Positions 29,153 through 39,609 are shown, counted from the stretch's first letter. The stretch is 64,000 nucleotides of DNA from Steroidobacteraceae bacterium (GCA_019634915.1 JAHCAN010000005.1:1-64000); one strand, 5' to 3'. The notes: a model not told the origin generated them from the sequence alone. Made by a program: numbers and translations.

Positions 29153-30712
29153 ATGCAGGTCGAGGTCCGCCGCGCGCTGCTTTCCGTTTCGGACAAGACC
29201 GGCCTGCTCGAATTCGCCAGCGCGCTGTCGCGGCGCGACATCGAAATCCTCTCCACCGGCGGCACCGCGCGGATATTGCGCGAGCACGGCATCACGGTCA
29301 CCGAAGTGTCGGCCTACACGGGCTTCCCGGAGATCATGGACGGCCGCGTCAAGACGCTGCACCCGCGCATCCATGGCGGCCTGCTCGGCCGGCGCGGCGT
29401 CGACGATGCCGTCATGCAGCTGCACGACATCCCGCCGATCGACCTGCTCGCCGTCAACCTCTATCCGTTCGCCGCGACGATCGCGCGGCCGAACTGCACT
29501 TACGACGAGGCGATCGAGAACATCGACATCGGCGGCCCGGCGATGCTGCGCGCGGCCGCGAAGAACCACCACTCCGTCGCGGTCGCGGTCGATCCGGCGG
29601 ACTATGCGCCGCTGATCGCCGAGCTCGACGCGAACGGCGGCTGCACCAGCATCGACACGCGCTCGACGCTGGCCGCGAAGGCCTTCGCGCACACCGCGCG
29701 CTACGACACCATGGTCGCGGCCTGGCTGCTCGAGCGCGAGCAGGCCGGGCGCTTCCCGGCCACGCTGCCGCTGGTGTTCGACAAGCTGCGCGACCTGCGC
29801 TACGGCGAGAACCCCCACCAGGCGGGTGCGTTCTATCGCGAAGTCACGGGCCGCGGCGCCTCGATCGCGACGGCCGGCTTCGTGCAGGGCAAGGAGCTGT
29901 CCTTCAACAACATCGCCGACGCCGATACCGCGATCGAGTGCGTGCGACGCTTCGAGGCCCCGAGCTGCGTGATCGTCAAGCACGCCAATCCCTGCGGCGT
30001 CGCGAGCGCGGCGACGCCGCTCGCCGCCTATGAGCTGGCCTGGCGCACCGATCCGGACTCGGCCTTCGGCGGCATCATCGCGTTCAACCGCGAGCTCGAC
30101 GGCGCCACCGCCGCGGCGATCGTCGGGCGCCAGTTCGTCGAGGTGATCGCGGCGCCGGCGATCGCGGCCGCAGCCGCGAGCGCGCTCGCCGCCAAACCGG
30201 CCGTGCGCGTGCTCGCGACCGGCGACCTCGGCCAGCCCGGCGGCGGTGAGCTCGAATACCGCAGCGTTGCCGGCGGCCTGCTCGTGCAGAGCCGCGACCT
30301 CGGCGAGATCGGCGCAGCGGACCTGAGAGTCGTCACGAAGCGCCAGCCGACGGCGGCCGAGATCACCGACCTGCTGTTCGCGTGGGCCGTGTGCCGCTAC
30401 GTGAAGTCGAACGCGATCGTGTTCGCGCGCGGAGGCGCGACACTCGGCATCGGCGCCGGCCAGATGAGCCGCGTGTACTCGACCCGGGTCGCGGCGATGA
30501 AGGCCGCCGACGGGAAACTCGACGTGCGCGGCGCGGCAATGGCTTCGGACGCATTCTTCCCGTTCCGCGACGGACTCGACGTCGCGGCGGAGTACGGCAT
30601 CGCCGCGGTGATCCAGCCGGGGGGCTCGAAGCGCGACGCCGAGGTGATCGCGGCCGCCGACGAGCACGGCATCGCGATGGTGTTCACCGGCATGCGTCAC
30701 TTCCGGCACTGA
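29153..30712 (+). CDS. purH: Bifunctional AICAR transformylase / IMP cyclohydrolase
   Basis: 519 residues. It performs the last two steps of IMP synthesis. The N-terminal cyclohydrolase domain has [42 protein letters not shown]. The transformylase domain has [28 protein letters not shown], the catalytic KHANPCGVA and [13 protein letters not shown], ending with [11 protein letters not shown]. Sixteen bases separate it from purD, so purine operon control is shared. Confidence 0.97.
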   Translation: MQVEVRRALLSVSDKTGLLEFASALSRRDIEILSTGGTARILREHGITVTEVSAYTGFPEIMDGRVKTLHPRIHGGLLGRRGVDDAVMQLHDIPPIDLLAVNLYPFAATIARPNCTYDEAIENIDIGGPAMLRAAAKNHHSVAVAVDPADYAPLIAELDANGGCTSIDTRSTLAAKAFAHTARYDTMVAAWLLEREQAGRFPATLPLVFDKLRDLRYGENPHQAGAFYREVTGRGASIATAGFVQGKELSFNNIADADTAIECVRRFEAPSCVIVKHANPCGVASAATPLAAYELAWRTDPDSAFGGIIAFNRELDGATAAAIVGRQFVEVIAAPAIAAAAASALAAKPAVRVLATGDLGQPGGGELEYRSVAGGLLVQSRDLGEIGAADLRVVTKRQPTAAEITDLLFAWAVCRYVKSNAIVFARGGATLGIGAGQMSRVYSTRVAAMKAADGKLDVRGAAMASDAFFPFRDGLDVAAEYGIAAVIQPGGSKRDAEVIAAADEHGIAMVFTGMRHFRH

Positions 30713-30728
30713 TGCGCGGGCCGCGGGC

Positions 30729-32006
30729 ATGAAGGTGCTGGTCGTCGGCGGGGGCGGGCGCGAGCACGCGCTCGCATGGAAATGCGCGCAGTCGGCGCGC
30801 GTGACCGAGGTGCTGGTCGCGCCGGGCAATGCAGGCACCGCGCTCGAGCCGAAGCTGCGCAACGTCGACGTCGGAGCGGAGGACGTCGCGGCGCTGGTCG
30901 CGCTCGCGCGACGCGAGCAGGTCGCGCTGACGATCATCGGACCCGAGGCGCCGCTCGTGCTCGGCGTCGTCGATGCCTTCGCCGAAGCCGGGCTGCGCTG
31001 CTTCGGCCCGCGCCGCGCGCCGGCGCAGCTCGAGGGCTCGAAGGTATTCACCAAGGAGTTCCTGCGCCGTCACCGGATTCCGACCGCGGCCTATGCCACC
31101 TTCACGAAAGAGAATTTCGACCCGGCGTGGGTGCGCGCGCAGCGCGCGCCGATCGTCGTCAAGGCGAGCGGGCTCGCCGCCGGCAAGGGCGTCGTGATCG
31201 CGGCGAGCGCCGACGAGGCAATCCGCGCCGCCGAGTCGATGTTCGGCGGCCGCTTCGGCGGCGCCGGTGCCGAGGTCGTGATCGAGGAGTTCCTCGAGGG
31301 CGAGGAAGCGAGCTTCATCGTGATGGCCGACGGCGAGCACGTGCTGCCGCTCGCGACGTCGCAGGACCACAAGCGCCTCGGCGACGCCGACACCGGGCCG
31401 AACACCGGCGGCATGGGCGCGTATTCGCCGGCGCCGGTCGTCACGCCGGCGCTGCATGCGCGCATCATGCGCGAAGTCATCGAACCGACGATCCGCGGCC
31501 TCGCCGCCGAAGGGCTCGCCTACACCGGCTTCCTGTACGCGGGCCTGATGATCGCGCCCGACGGCACGCCGAACGTGCTCGAGTTCAATTGCCGTTTCGG
31601 CGACCCGGAAGCGCAGCCGATCCTGATGCGGCTGCGCTCCGACCTGATCGGCATGTGCGAGGCGGCGCTCGATGGCCGGCTCGACAAGGTCAGCGCCGAC
31701 TGGGACCCGCGCGCCGCCGTCGGCGTCGTGCTTGCGGCCGGGGGCTATCCGGACGCCGTGCGCAAGGGTGACCCGATCGGGGGCCTCGCGCGCGCCGCCG
31801 CACTCCCGGGCAAGGTGTTCCATGCGGGCACCGTGCGCCGCGACGATGCGATCGTGACCGATGGCGGGCGCGTGCTGTGCGCGGTGGGCCTCGGCGCCAG
31901 CGTGGGCGCGGCCCGGCAGGAGGCCTACGCGCTCGTCGAGGCGATCCACTGGCCCGGCATGCAGTACCGGCACGACATCGGCCACCGGGCGATCGCGCGC
32001 GAGTGA
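30729..32006 (+). CDS. purD: Phosphoribosylamine-glycine ligase
   Basis: 425 residues. An ATP-grasp enzyme of purine synthesis that joins glycine to phosphoribosylamine. MKVLVVGGGGREHALAWK, IIGPEAPLVLGVVDAF, FTKEFLRRHRIPTAAYATF, IVVKASGLAAGKGVVIA, TSQDHKRLGDADTGPNTGGM and VLEFNCRFGDPEAQPIL show an intact enzyme. Confidence 0.97.
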   Translation: MKVLVVGGGGREHALAWKCAQSARVTEVLVAPGNAGTALEPKLRNVDVGAEDVAALVALARREQVALTIIGPEAPLVLGVVDAFAEAGLRCFGPRRAPAQLEGSKVFTKEFLRRHRIPTAAYATFTKENFDPAWVRAQRAPIVVKASGLAAGKGVVIAASADEAIRAAESMFGGRFGGAGAEVVIEEFLEGEEASFIVMADGEHVLPLATSQDHKRLGDADTGPNTGGMGAYSPAPVVTPALHARIMREVIEPTIRGLAAEGLAYTGFLYAGLMIAPDGTPNVLEFNCRFGDPEAQPILMRLRSDLIGMCEAALDGRLDKVSADWDPRAAVGVVLAAGGYPDAVRKGDPIGGLARAAALPGKVFHAGTVRRDDAIVTDGGRVLCAVGLGASVGAARQEAYALVEAIHWPGMQYRHDIGHRAIARE

Positions 32007-32029
32007 GCCGGCCGGCTAGACTTGCCGGC

Positions 32030-32509
32030 ATGAACGACGAATTCCCCCCTGGCACCGGCCTCGCGCCGGCCGAGACGCTCCGCTCACTCTCCGGCTTCGA
32101 GTTCCTGACACGCCTCGCGCGCGGCGAGCTGCCGCCGCCGCCGATCAGCCACACGATGAACATGCGGATCGAGTCCGTCGAACGCGGCAAGGTCGTGTTC
32201 ACGAGTACGCCGGGCGCATTCGCCTACAACCCGATCCGCTCGATCCACGGCGGCTACGCCGCGACGCTGCTCGACTCGTGCATGGGCTGCGCCGTGCAAT
32301 CGATGGTCGAGGCCGGCTTCGGCTACACGACGCTCGAACTGAAGGTGAGCTACGTGCGCGGCCTGACCCACGACAGTGGCGAGCTGCGCGCCACCGGCCG
32401 GGCCCTGCACGTCGGCCGCCGCAGCGGTTTCGCCGAGGGCGAGATCGTCGACACGCGCGGCCGCCTGATCGCGCACGGCACGACGACCTGCCTCGTGTTC
32501 CCGCAATGA
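32030..32509 (+). CDS. PaaI-type hotdog thioesterase
   Basis: 159 residues. A 4HBT/PaaI domain with the catalytic region IRSIHGGYAATLLDSCMGCA followed by TTLELKVSYVRGLT and GRRSGFAEGEIVD. It hydrolyses aryl- or acyl-CoA thioesters; the exact substrate is unknown. Its TGA overlaps the ATG of a second hotdog thioesterase (ATGA), so the two are coupled. Confidence 0.85.
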   Translation: MNDEFPPGTGLAPAETLRSLSGFEFLTRLARGELPPPPISHTMNMRIESVERGKVVFTSTPGAFAYNPIRSIHGGYAATLLDSCMGCAVQSMVEAGFGYTTLELKVSYVRGLTHDSGELRATGRALHVGRRSGFAEGEIVDTRGRLIAHGTTTCLVFPQ

Positions 32510-32967
32510 GCGACCCCGGGCCCGCGAAGGCGCATGTCGTCGTGATCGACGTGCAGCCTGCCGACATCGATGCCTACGGGCATGTCAACAATTCGGTGTA
32601 TCTCACCTGGCTGGATCGCGCCGCGTGGAGCCATTCGGCGGCGCTCGGCGCGCCGCTCGAGACCTGCGTGGCGCTGCGGCGCGGCATGGCGGCGCTGCGC
32701 ACCGAGATCGACTATGAGCGTGCGGCGCTTGCGGGCGATCGAGTGAGCGTCACGACCTGGATCACGGCCTGCGACGGGAAGCTGCGCTGCACGCGCCGGT
32801 TCATCGTCCGCCGCATCGCCGACGGCGTCACGCTCGCGAGTGCAGTGACCGTGTACGTCTGCCTGAATCTCGACACGGGCCGCGCCGCGCGCATGCCGCC
32901 GGAGTTCATCGCGGCCTACGGCAGCGCGGCCGGCGAGCAGGACCCGCTCAGAAGCTCGCGCGGATGA
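32506..32967 (+). CDS. YbgC/FadM-type acyl-CoA thioesterase
   Basis: 153 residues. The hotdog signature DIDAYGHVNNSVYLTWLDRA carries the active-site Asp of the 4HBT family (normally D-x-x-G-H-V/M-N). It is translationally coupled to the preceding PaaI-type enzyme. The last 20 bases overlap the end of the convergent outer-membrane protein gene. Probable cytosolic acyl-CoA hydrolase; chain-length preference unknown. Confidence 0.85.
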   Translation: MSDPGPAKAHVVVIDVQPADIDAYGHVNNSVYLTWLDRAAWSHSAALGAPLETCVALRRGMAALRTEIDYERAALAGDRVSVTTWITACDGKLRCTRRFIVRRIADGVTLASAVTVYVCLNLDTGRAARMPPEFIAAYGSAAGEQDPLRSSRG

Positions 32968-33817
32968 AGAACTCGGGCCCGCTCGAGCGCAGCCGGAAGA
33001 TTTCCGGGAAATCGTGGTCGGCGAGCGGATCGGCCCGCACGTCGACGTCGAGGGCCGTATAGCCGAGACCGATCGCGAAATTCGGCTTCCAGCGGTATTG
33101 CACGTCGACATGGAATTCGCTGAGCGTGCCGTCGATGTCGTCGTAGGTGGCGCTGAAGTACTGCCCGTGGGCGTTCAGCGACCAGCGGCGCGCGAAACGC
33201 CAGCTGCCGTCGAGCGCGACCGCTGGCAGCGGCGCGACGCCCGATTCCTCCTCGCGCGCATTGCGCTCGACGGCCTCGGCCGCGGCCTCCGCCTCGAGCA
33301 GGTTGATGCCGATGCCCGCGCTCAGCTCGATCGAATCGCGGCGCAGGAACGAATAGAGCAGCGTGAAGGACAGCGAGCGGTAGTCGAGCGAGGACTCGAC
33401 GTACTCGCCGGCGAGGTAGGTGTCGTCGCCGAACACGATGGTCTCATCGAGCACCGTCGCGCCGAAGCGGTTCAGCTTGAAGTAGTCGGCACGCAGGCGC
33501 AGGCGTTTGCCGAAGCGGAAATAGAGCTCCATGCGGCCCTGGTCGATGGCCTCGTCGAACGCGAGGTCATCCTCGGCGTCGAGCAGCGTGCCGGCCAGGC
33601 CCGGCGTGGACGGATCGAGCTGCACCCGGGTGTCGGCCGTGCCGCGAAAATAGGTGGCACGCAGCGCAAAGCGATCGGTGATCGGGCTCGCGGCGGGCGG
33701 GCGCTCGCGCACCAGCGTATCCGAGGCGCGCGCAGGCGTGTCCGCCCGCGCGGGCAGCGCGCAGCACAGGAGCACGACCGGAGTCGCAAGAATGAAACGC
33801 GATGAGATGCGCGGCAT
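32948..33817 (-). CDS. Outer-membrane beta-barrel protein
   Basis: 289 residues. A signal peptide (FILATPVVLLCCALPARA-DT) is followed by alternating hydrophobic/polar strands, such as RMELYFRFGKRLRLRADYFK, SLSFTLLYSFLRRDSIELS, EFHVDVQYRWKPNFAIGLGY, and a terminal Phe (EFFIRASF), the usual BAM signal for barrel insertion. Probably an 8-10 stranded barrel. I do not recognise a named family; a structural or small-pore role is possible. Confidence 0.75.
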   Translation of the reverse strand: MPRISSRFILATPVVLLCCALPARADTPARASDTLVRERPPAASPITDRFALRATYFRGTADTRVQLDPSTPGLAGTLLDAEDDLAFDEAIDQGRMELYFRFGKRLRLRADYFKLNRFGATVLDETIVFGDDTYLAGEYVESSLDYRSLSFTLLYSFLRRDSIELSAGIGINLLEAEAAAEAVERNAREEESGVAPLPAVALDGSWRFARRWSLNAHGQYFSATYDDIDGTLSEFHVDVQYRWKPNFAIGLGYTALDVDVRADPLADHDFPEIFRLRSSGPEFFIRASF

Positions 33818-33917
33818 GCTGGGGCCCGATCATCGCGTATCCACCGTGACCCCGCCAGCGTCGCCGCGCGGCGACGGCGGCGAACGTGACGTGCGGCACA
33901 GTCGGGCGCCCGGCGCT

Positions 33918-35321
33918 TCAGGGATCGGGCAGCGGCTCGCGCGTCGGTGGCAGCTCGAGCAGGTTCCCGTACCACATCCTGTGGTCCTGGTACGCAATGA
34001 GCCGCTCCTGCATCCGCGTCGTGTTCCAGTGCAGCTTCCCGGCCGCCGCGAGCGCCCTGCGCTGCGCGGTGACCGCGCCCCTGTAGTCACCCGTGGCGGC
34101 GCGCGCCGCCGCGAAGGCCTCGTGCGCCTGAGGATCGCCCGAGTAGTTCTTCATGAACAGCGTCTTCGACGCCCGCAGCGCCGCGTCGGCGTCGCGCAGC
34201 TCCGCGCGCGGCGACGCCGCGAGGTGCGCAATCGCGTGCTTGGTCGCGTAGGCGTTCCTGCTGCCGGTGACGCTCAGCAGCCAGCGCTTCGCGGCATCGA
34301 CGCGGGCCGCGTCGGGCTCGCCCTCGAGCAGGCGCTCGGCCAGCGTGACGCTCGCGGCCGGCTGGCCGCCGGCGGCGGCCGCGCGCAGCCACGGCAACGC
34401 GCGATCCGCGCCGCAGCGGCGGCTTTCGGCGAGCGTGGTCGCGAGCCAGTATTGTGCGTCGACGTCACCGGCCTGCGCGGCATCGAGTATCGCGGCCGCG
34501 GCGCTTTGCGGCGACTCGCCGACCGCCGGATCGAGTGTCGCGATCACGCCGTAGAGGTAGAGCGCATCGAGCGCGCCGGCGGCGCCGCTCGCCTTGAGGC
34601 CCACGATGATGTCCCGCTCCCAGATGCTCGAGAAGCCGCCGGAGAGCTTGAAGCCGACGTAGTGCCAGCCGGCAGCCGTGACCGGAGCGCCGTCGGAGGT
34701 GGCGGGCACGAAGCGCGAGGCCAGCACCGCATCGATCGCCTGCTGGCTGAACACCGCGGTCGGCGCCGACAGCAGCGAGTTCACGTCGTAGGCGAGCCCG
34801 TCGATGCCGACCCGGTAGGCGATCACGGCCGCGCCACGCTCGGCGGCCAGGTTCGCGAGGTGGGAATACATCGGCAGGGCCTGCACGCGTACCGTGGGCG
34901 GCGTGAAGCCCGCGCAGGATGCCGCCTCGTCGGGCGGTGGCGGCAGCACGTTGTCCAGCATCGCGTCGCGCCCGTAGGCGGCGACGACCCGGGCCGAGCG
35001 CTCGAGGTCCGCCGGCGCGAGCTCGGCCTGCAGCGCATCGAGCTGGCCTGCATCCATCTCGTTGCTGCCGTTCTCGCGCGCGGCCATGAACCAGCCGACG
35101 GCCACGGCGCGATCGGCCGGGCCGCCCTGGCCGTGCAGCGCCATCGCGCCGAGGTTGTACTGGGAGGCGGCGTCGCCGACGTTCGCGAGCCGCGTGAACT
35201 CCCGTTTCGCCTGCTCGTACTGTCCCGCCTGGTACTGGGCGAGCGCGGTCCGGAAGTCGGCCTGCGCGACCGGCGCGGCCAGCATTGCCGCCAGCAGCAC
35301 CGCCATGGCTCGTACTCGCAT
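33918..35321 (-). CDS. Periplasmic TPR/Sel1 repeat protein with TonB-C-like domain
   Basis: 467 residues. A signal peptide (MAVLLAAMLAAPVAQA-DF) precedes Sel1/TPR repeats (ALAQYQAGQYEQAKREFTRL, ASQYNLGAMALHGQGGPAD). A middle region (about 150-225) resembles the TonB C-terminal fold: AAVIAYRVGIDGLAYDV, FSQQAIDAVLASRFVPATS, GWHYVGFKL. More Sel1-type helices follow (DVDAQYWLATTLAES, GDPQAHEAFAAARAATGDYR). There is no N-terminal TonB anchor, so it is not an energy transducer in the usual sense. Function unknown; protein-protein scaffolding at the envelope is likely. Confidence 0.72.
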   Translation of the reverse strand: MRVRAMAVLLAAMLAAPVAQADFRTALAQYQAGQYEQAKREFTRLANVGDAASQYNLGAMALHGQGGPADRAVAVGWFMAARENGSNEMDAGQLDALQAELAPADLERSARVVAAYGRDAMLDNVLPPPPDEAASCAGFTPPTVRVQALPMYSHLANLAAERGAAVIAYRVGIDGLAYDVNSLLSAPTAVFSQQAIDAVLASRFVPATSDGAPVTAAGWHYVGFKLSGGFSSIWERDIIVGLKASGAAGALDALYLYGVIATLDPAVGESPQSAAAAILDAAQAGDVDAQYWLATTLAESRRCGADRALPWLRAAAAGGQPAASVTLAERLLEGEPDAARVDAAKRWLLSVTGSRNAYATKHAIAHLAASPRAELRDADAALRASKTLFMKNYSGDPQAHEAFAAARAATGDYRGAVTAQRRALAAAGKLHWNTTRMQERLIAYQDHRMWYGNLLELPPTREPLPDP

Positions 35322-35337
35322 ACCCCCTCCTCAAGTG

Positions 35338-36789
35338 TCAGCGCTTCATTGCTTCGAAGAACTCGCTGTTGGTCTTCGTATCCTTCATCTTGTCGAGCAG
35401 GAATTCGATCGCGGCGAGCTCGTCCATCGGATGCAGAAGCTTGCGCAGGATCCAGATCTTGGCGAGCTCGCCCGGGTCGGTGATCAACTCTTCCTTGCGG
35501 GTACCCGACCGGTTGATGTTGACCGCCGGGAACACGCGCTTTTCAGCGATGCGCCGGTCGAGGTGGATCTCGCTGTTGCCGGTGCCCTTGAACTCCTCGT
35601 AGATGACGTCGTCCATCTTCGAGCCGGTGTCGATCAGCGCGGTCGCGAGGATTGTCAGCGAGCCGCCCTCCTCGATGTTGCGCGCCGCGCCGAAGAAGCG
35701 CTTCGGGCGCTGCAGCGCGTTCGCGTCGACGCCGCCGGTCAGCACCTTGCCGGAGCTCGGCACTACGGTGTTGTAGGCGCGCGCGAGGCGCGTGATCGAG
35801 TCGAGCAGGATCACGACGTCCTTCTTGTGCTCGACGAGGCGCTTGGCCTTCTCGATCACCATCTCGGCGACCTGCACGTGGCGCGCGGCGGGCTCGTCGA
35901 AGGTCGACGAGACGACCTCGCCCTTCACCGTGCGCTGCATCTCGGTGACTTCCTCGGGCCGCTCGTCGATCAGCAGCACGATCAGGTACACCTCGGGGTG
36001 GTTCCAGGTGATCGACGTCGCGATGTTCTGCAGCAGCATCGTCTTGCCGGCCTTCGGCGGCGAGACGATCAGTCCGCGCTGGCCCTTGCCGATCGGCGCG
36101 ACGAGATCGATCGTGCGCGCGGTGAGGTCCTCGGTGGAGCCGTTGCCGCGCTCGAGCTTCAGCCGCTTGGTCGGATGCAGCGGGGTGAGGTTCTCGAACA
36201 GCACCTTGTTGCGCGAGTTCTCGGGCGAATCGAAGTTGATCTCGCCGACCTTCAGCAGCGCGAAATAGCGCTCGCCGTCCTTCGGCGGGCGGATCAGCCC
36301 CGAGATCGTGTCGCCGGTGCGCAGGTTGAAACGGCGGATCTGGCTCGGACTGATGTAGATGTCGTCGGGACCGGCGAGGTAGGAGCCGTCGGCCGAGCGC
36401 AGGAAGCCGAAGCCATCCTGCAGGATCTCGAGCACGCCGTCGCCGTAGATGTTCTCGCCCTGGCGCGCGTGCGCCTTCAGGATCGAGAAGATGATGTCCT
36501 GCTTGCGCGAGCGCGCGAGGCTCTCGAGCCCCACCGCCTCGGCGACCTTGACCAGCTCGTGGATCGGCTTCGACTTGAGCTCGGTCAGGCTCATCGAGGC
36601 GCGCGACTGCGTCAGTTCGTCCGGACTGATGATCTCCGAATCGTCGACGTCGAACGGCTCGACCTCGTGCAGTTCCTCCTGCCGGCCGCTGATGCGGTTG
36701 CCGTCGCGGTTGCCGTGGCCGCCGCCGCCGTGGCGCGACTGGCCCTTGCCCTGACGGTTGCGGCCCTGATTGCCGAGATAGCCTCTCAC
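35338..36789 (-). CDS. rho: Transcription termination factor Rho with N-terminal extension
   Basis: 483 residues from GTG 36789, whose codon overlaps the trxA stop (GTGA) and has GGAAAG upstream. The conserved 418-residue core begins at Met66 (ATG 36594, [10 protein letters not shown]). Core features: RNA-binding cold-shock domain ([20 protein letters not shown]), Walker [10 protein letters not shown], Walker [16 protein letters not shown], and the secondary RNA-binding loop region [20 protein letters not shown]. The first 65 codons are strongly GC at third positions, consistent with coding. The extension is Gly/Asn/Arg/Gln-rich, then acidic. If the shorter start is used, the leader would be a 191-base untranslated stretch. 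Confidence 0.9.
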   Translation of the reverse strand: MRGYLGNQGRNRQGKGQSRHGGGGHGNRDGNRISGRQEELHEVEPFDVDDSEIISPDELTQSRASMSLTELKSKPIHELVKVAEAVGLESLARSRKQDIIFSILKAHARQGENIYGDGVLEILQDGFGFLRSADGSYLAGPDDIYISPSQIRRFNLRTGDTISGLIRPPKDGERYFALLKVGEINFDSPENSRNKVLFENLTPLHPTKRLKLERGNGSTEDLTARTIDLVAPIGKGQRGLIVSPPKAGKTMLLQNIATSITWNHPEVYLIVLLIDERPEEVTEMQRTVKGEVVSSTFDEPAARHVQVAEMVIEKAKRLVEHKKDVVILLDSITRLARAYNTVVPSSGKVLTGGVDANALQRPKRFFGAARNIEEGGSLTILATALIDTGSKMDDVIYEEFKGTGNSEIHLDRRIAEKRVFPAVNINRSGTRKEELITDPGELAKIWILRKLLHPMDELAAIEFLLDKMKDTKTNSEFFEAMKR

Positions 36790-37115
36790 AGATGGCTTTC
36801 CAGGAAGGCCGCGAGCTGCGACTTCGACGCGGCGCCCACCTTCTGGGCCTCGACTGCGCCGTTCTTGAACAGGATCAGGGTCGGGATGCCGCGGATGCCG
36901 AACTTCGGCGGAGTCTGCGGATTCTCGTCGATGTTCAGTTTCGCGATGCGGACCTTGTCCTTGTACTCGGTCGCGAGCTCGTCGAGGATCGGCGCGATCA
37001 TCTTGCAGGGGCCGCACCATTCGGCCCAGAAATCGAGAAGCACGGGTTTATCGGACTTCAGCACGTCCTGGCTGAACGTCGAGTCCGAGGTATGGACGAT
37101 ATGCGGATTGCTCAC
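36786..37115 (-). CDS. trxA: Thioredoxin
   Basis: 109 residues from GTG 37115, with GGAGGA eight bases upstream. The cytosolic dithiol reductase has [20 protein letters not shown] (WCGPC) and the cis-Pro loop [12 protein letters not shown]. It reduces ribonucleotide reductase and other targets and feeds DsbD. Placement between rho and the divergent rhlB copies the E. coli arrangement. Confidence 0.97.
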   Translation of the reverse strand: MSNPHIVHTSDSTFSQDVLKSDKPVLLDFWAEWCGPCKMIAPILDELATEYKDKVRIAKLNIDENPQTPPKFGIRGIPTLILFKNGAVEAQKVGAASKSQLAAFLESHL

Positions 37116-37328
37116 GCGGCGGATCCTCCGGGGATGGAGTGGATTATTGACGGCACAGGATGCAAGGCCGTGCCATGGACTGGCATCAAACGGTTACAAT
37201 GGCAACTAAAGAGGAGCTGATTGCCGGGACGGCGCGGAATCGGGTTCCGCTGTATCTGACCCAAATTTTTGCGCCTTCCGCGCTATTTTGCAAGGGGTCT
37301 GCCCGCCGAACCCCCCGGAAAATCCCAA

Positions 37329-38888
37329 ATGACCGACCAACATCTCTCCGAACTGCACTTTGCAGAACTCGACCTCGCGCCGCCCGTCATGCAGGGCATA
37401 CAGGACGCCGGTTTCGACCGTTGCACGCCGATCCAGGCCCAGACGCTGCCGATCGCGCTGGCGGGCCGGGACGTCGCCGGCCAGGCCCAGACCGGCACCG
37501 GCAAGACCGCGGCCTTCCTGGTCGCGATCTTCCAGCGCCTGCTGGCGCATCCGCCGGCCGCCGGCCGCGGCCCGACCTCGGTGCGCGCGATCGTCATCGC
37601 GCCGACCCGCGAACTCGCGGTGCAGATCCACAACGACGCGCTGGTGCTCGGCAAGCACACGGGCCTGAAGCTCGCCGTGGTGTTCGGCGGCATCGACTAC
37701 GAGAAGCAGCGCCGCCAGCTCGCCGACGGCGTCGACGTGCTGATCGGCACGCCGGGCCGCATCATCGACTACTTCAAGCAGCACGTTTACGACCTGCGCC
37801 ACGCGCAGATCGCGGTGCTCGACGAGGCCGACCGCATGTTCGACCTCGGCTTCATCGCCGATATCCGCTTCATCCTGCGCCGGCTGCCGAAGCCCGACCA
37901 GCGCCAGGCGATGCTGTTCTCGGCAACCCTCTCCCACCGCGTGCTCGAACTCGCCTACGAGCACATGAACGAACCGGAGCTCGTGCGCATCGAGCCCGAC
38001 AAGGTCACGACCGACCGCGTGCGCCAGGTGATCTACTTCCCGGCGATGGAGGAGAAGCTGCCGCTGCTCGTCAGCCTGCTGCGCCAGGCCGATGCGCGCC
38101 GCACGATGGTGTTCGTCAACACCAAGCGCGTCGCCGAGCGGCTCGAGGCGGCGCTGATCGCCAACGGCTTCGCGGCGCAGGCGATCTCGGGCGACGTGCC
38201 GCAGAAGAAGCGCCTCGGCTTCCTGCGCGATTTCCACAACGGCGACCTCGCGGTGCTGATCGCGACCGACGTCGCCTCGCGCGGCCTGCACGTGCCCGAG
38301 GTCAGCCACGTGGTCAACTACGACCTGCCGCAGGACGCGCCCGACTATGTGCACCGCATCGGCCGCACCGCGCGCGCCGGCGCCGAGGGTGACGCGATCA
38401 GCTTCGGCTGCGAGGAATACGCGGTGTCGTTGCCCGACATCGAGGAATACATCGGCCGCAAGATTCCGGTCGAGGCGATCGCGCGCGATCAGCTGCCCGA
38501 GGTCACGCGGCCCGCGTACAGCGCATATCGCCCGCACGGCGCGACGCGGCGTGGCGGCGGGCGCCCGACCGGCGGCCGCGCCCACGGTGGCCGGCATGGC
38601 GGCAGCTCACGCCCGGGCAGCGGCAGCCGGCCAGGCGGCACTCGCACGGGCGGAGGTGTCGGGCGCGCGGGCAGTAGCGGCGAGCGCGCGGGTCGCGGCG
38701 GCGGCGAGGCTGCGACATCACCGCAGCCGCCGGCTGGCAGCGCACGCGCAGCGGACGGTGGCACGCCGGCCGGCGAAGGCGGCGCGAAGCGCAAGCGGCG
38801 TCGCCGGGGCGGCCGCGGTCGGCGCGGTTCGCAAGGCGGCAGTGGCGGCGGCGATGCACCGGGAACGGGCGGCGCGCCCGCGTCCTGA
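37329..38888 (+). CDS. rhlB: DEAD-box RNA helicase RhlB-like, with basic Gly/Arg-rich tail
   Basis: 519 residues. RhlB unwinds structured mRNA for the RNA degradosome. All DEAD-box motifs are visible: [14 protein letters not shown] (Q motif), [13 protein letters not shown] (I), PTRELAVQ (Ia), [18 protein letters not shown] (II), FSATLS (III), VFVNTKR (IV), [15 protein letters not shown] (V) and [10 protein letters not shown] (VI). From about residue 405 a low-complexity tail rich in Gly/Arg/Ser ends in [15 protein letters not shown]. The 213-base gap upstream holds TACAAT at 37195-37200, a possible -10, without a clear -35. The position opposite trxA-rho supports the rhlB name. Confidence 0.92.
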   Translation: MTDQHLSELHFAELDLAPPVMQGIQDAGFDRCTPIQAQTLPIALAGRDVAGQAQTGTGKTAAFLVAIFQRLLAHPPAAGRGPTSVRAIVIAPTRELAVQIHNDALVLGKHTGLKLAVVFGGIDYEKQRRQLADGVDVLIGTPGRIIDYFKQHVYDLRHAQIAVLDEADRMFDLGFIADIRFILRRLPKPDQRQAMLFSATLSHRVLELAYEHMNEPELVRIEPDKVTTDRVRQVIYFPAMEEKLPLLVSLLRQADARRTMVFVNTKRVAERLEAALIANGFAAQAISGDVPQKKRLGFLRDFHNGDLAVLIATDVASRGLHVPEVSHVVNYDLPQDAPDYVHRIGRTARAGAEGDAISFGCEEYAVSLPDIEEYIGRKIPVEAIARDQLPEVTRPAYSAYRPHGATRRGGGRPTGGRAHGGRHGGSSRPGSGSRPGGTRTGGGVGRAGSSGERAGRGGGEAATSPQPPAGSARAADGGTPAGEGGAKRKRRRRGGRGRRGSQGGSGGGDAPGTGGAPAS

Positions 38889-38889
38889 G

Positions 38890-39609
38890 TCAGCCGGTCG
38901 CGGCCGCTGCGCCCGTGTCCGTGCCCATGCCTGCATCGCAGGCGATCGCCGGCAGCAGGTCGGCCACGCGATCCACGGCCGGAAATTCATCGTGATGGCG
39001 CCGCTGCCGCGAGCTGTCCGGCCGGCGCACCGCGACGACCTCGGCGATGCCGGCAGCGCGCGCGGCGCGCAGCACGGCCAGGCTGTCGTCGACGAACAGC
39101 GAGCGGGCCGGATCGAAGACTTCGACCGCGCGCACGCGCTGCCAGAACCGCGGGTCCTCCTTCGGCGCGCCGAATGCGTGCGAGCTCCAGGCCGCGTCGA
39201 AAAAGCCCCGCACGCCGGTCGCCTCGTCCTTGATCGCGAGCGTTTCGGGATGCGCATTGGTCAGCAGCACGAGCCGCTTGCCGAGGCCGCGCAGCGCGAC
39301 CAGCAGCTCGCGCGCACCAGGCAGCCACGCGATGCGCGCCGCCGCCTCGCGATGCAGTCCGGCGACCGGGATCCCGAGCTCGCGGCTCCAGTAGTCGATG
39401 CAGTACCACTCGAGCTTGCCCTCGACGGCCGCAAAGCGCGGCGTGAGCAGGCGCAGCGCATCCTCCGGGGCCACGCCGTGGCGCGCGGCCCAGGCGTGCG
39501 GCACGCGCTCGAGCCAGATGTCGTTGTCGAACGCGAGATCGAGCAGCGTGCCGTCGAGATCGAGCAGCACGGTGTCGATGCGGCGGAAATCCACGAGCGG
39601 GGCAGACAT
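38890..39609 (-). CDS. HAD-superfamily hydrolase, GMP/IMP nucleotidase YrfG-like
   Basis: 239 residues. HAD motifs: nucleophile DLDGTLLDLAFDND (I), LVLLTNAHPE (II), Lys in GAPKEDPRFW (III) and FVDDSLAVLRAARAAG (IV). The N-terminal DTVLLDLDGTLLD and long cap match YrfG-type purine mononucleotide phosphatases, which are usually GMP/IMP-preferring. Its ATG (39609-39607) overlaps the ATG of the opposite-strand gene through the palindrome CATG. Confidence 0.85.
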   Translation of the reverse strand: MSAPLVDFRRIDTVLLDLDGTLLDLAFDNDIWLERVPHAWAARHGVAPEDALRLLTPRFAAVEGKLEWYCIDYWSRELGIPVAGLHREAAARIAWLPGARELLVALRGLGKRLVLLTNAHPETLAIKDEATGVRGFFDAAWSSHAFGAPKEDPRFWQRVRAVEVFDPARSLFVDDSLAVLRAARAAGIAEVVAVRRPDSSRQRRHHDEFPAVDRVADLLPAIACDAGMGTDTGAAAATG

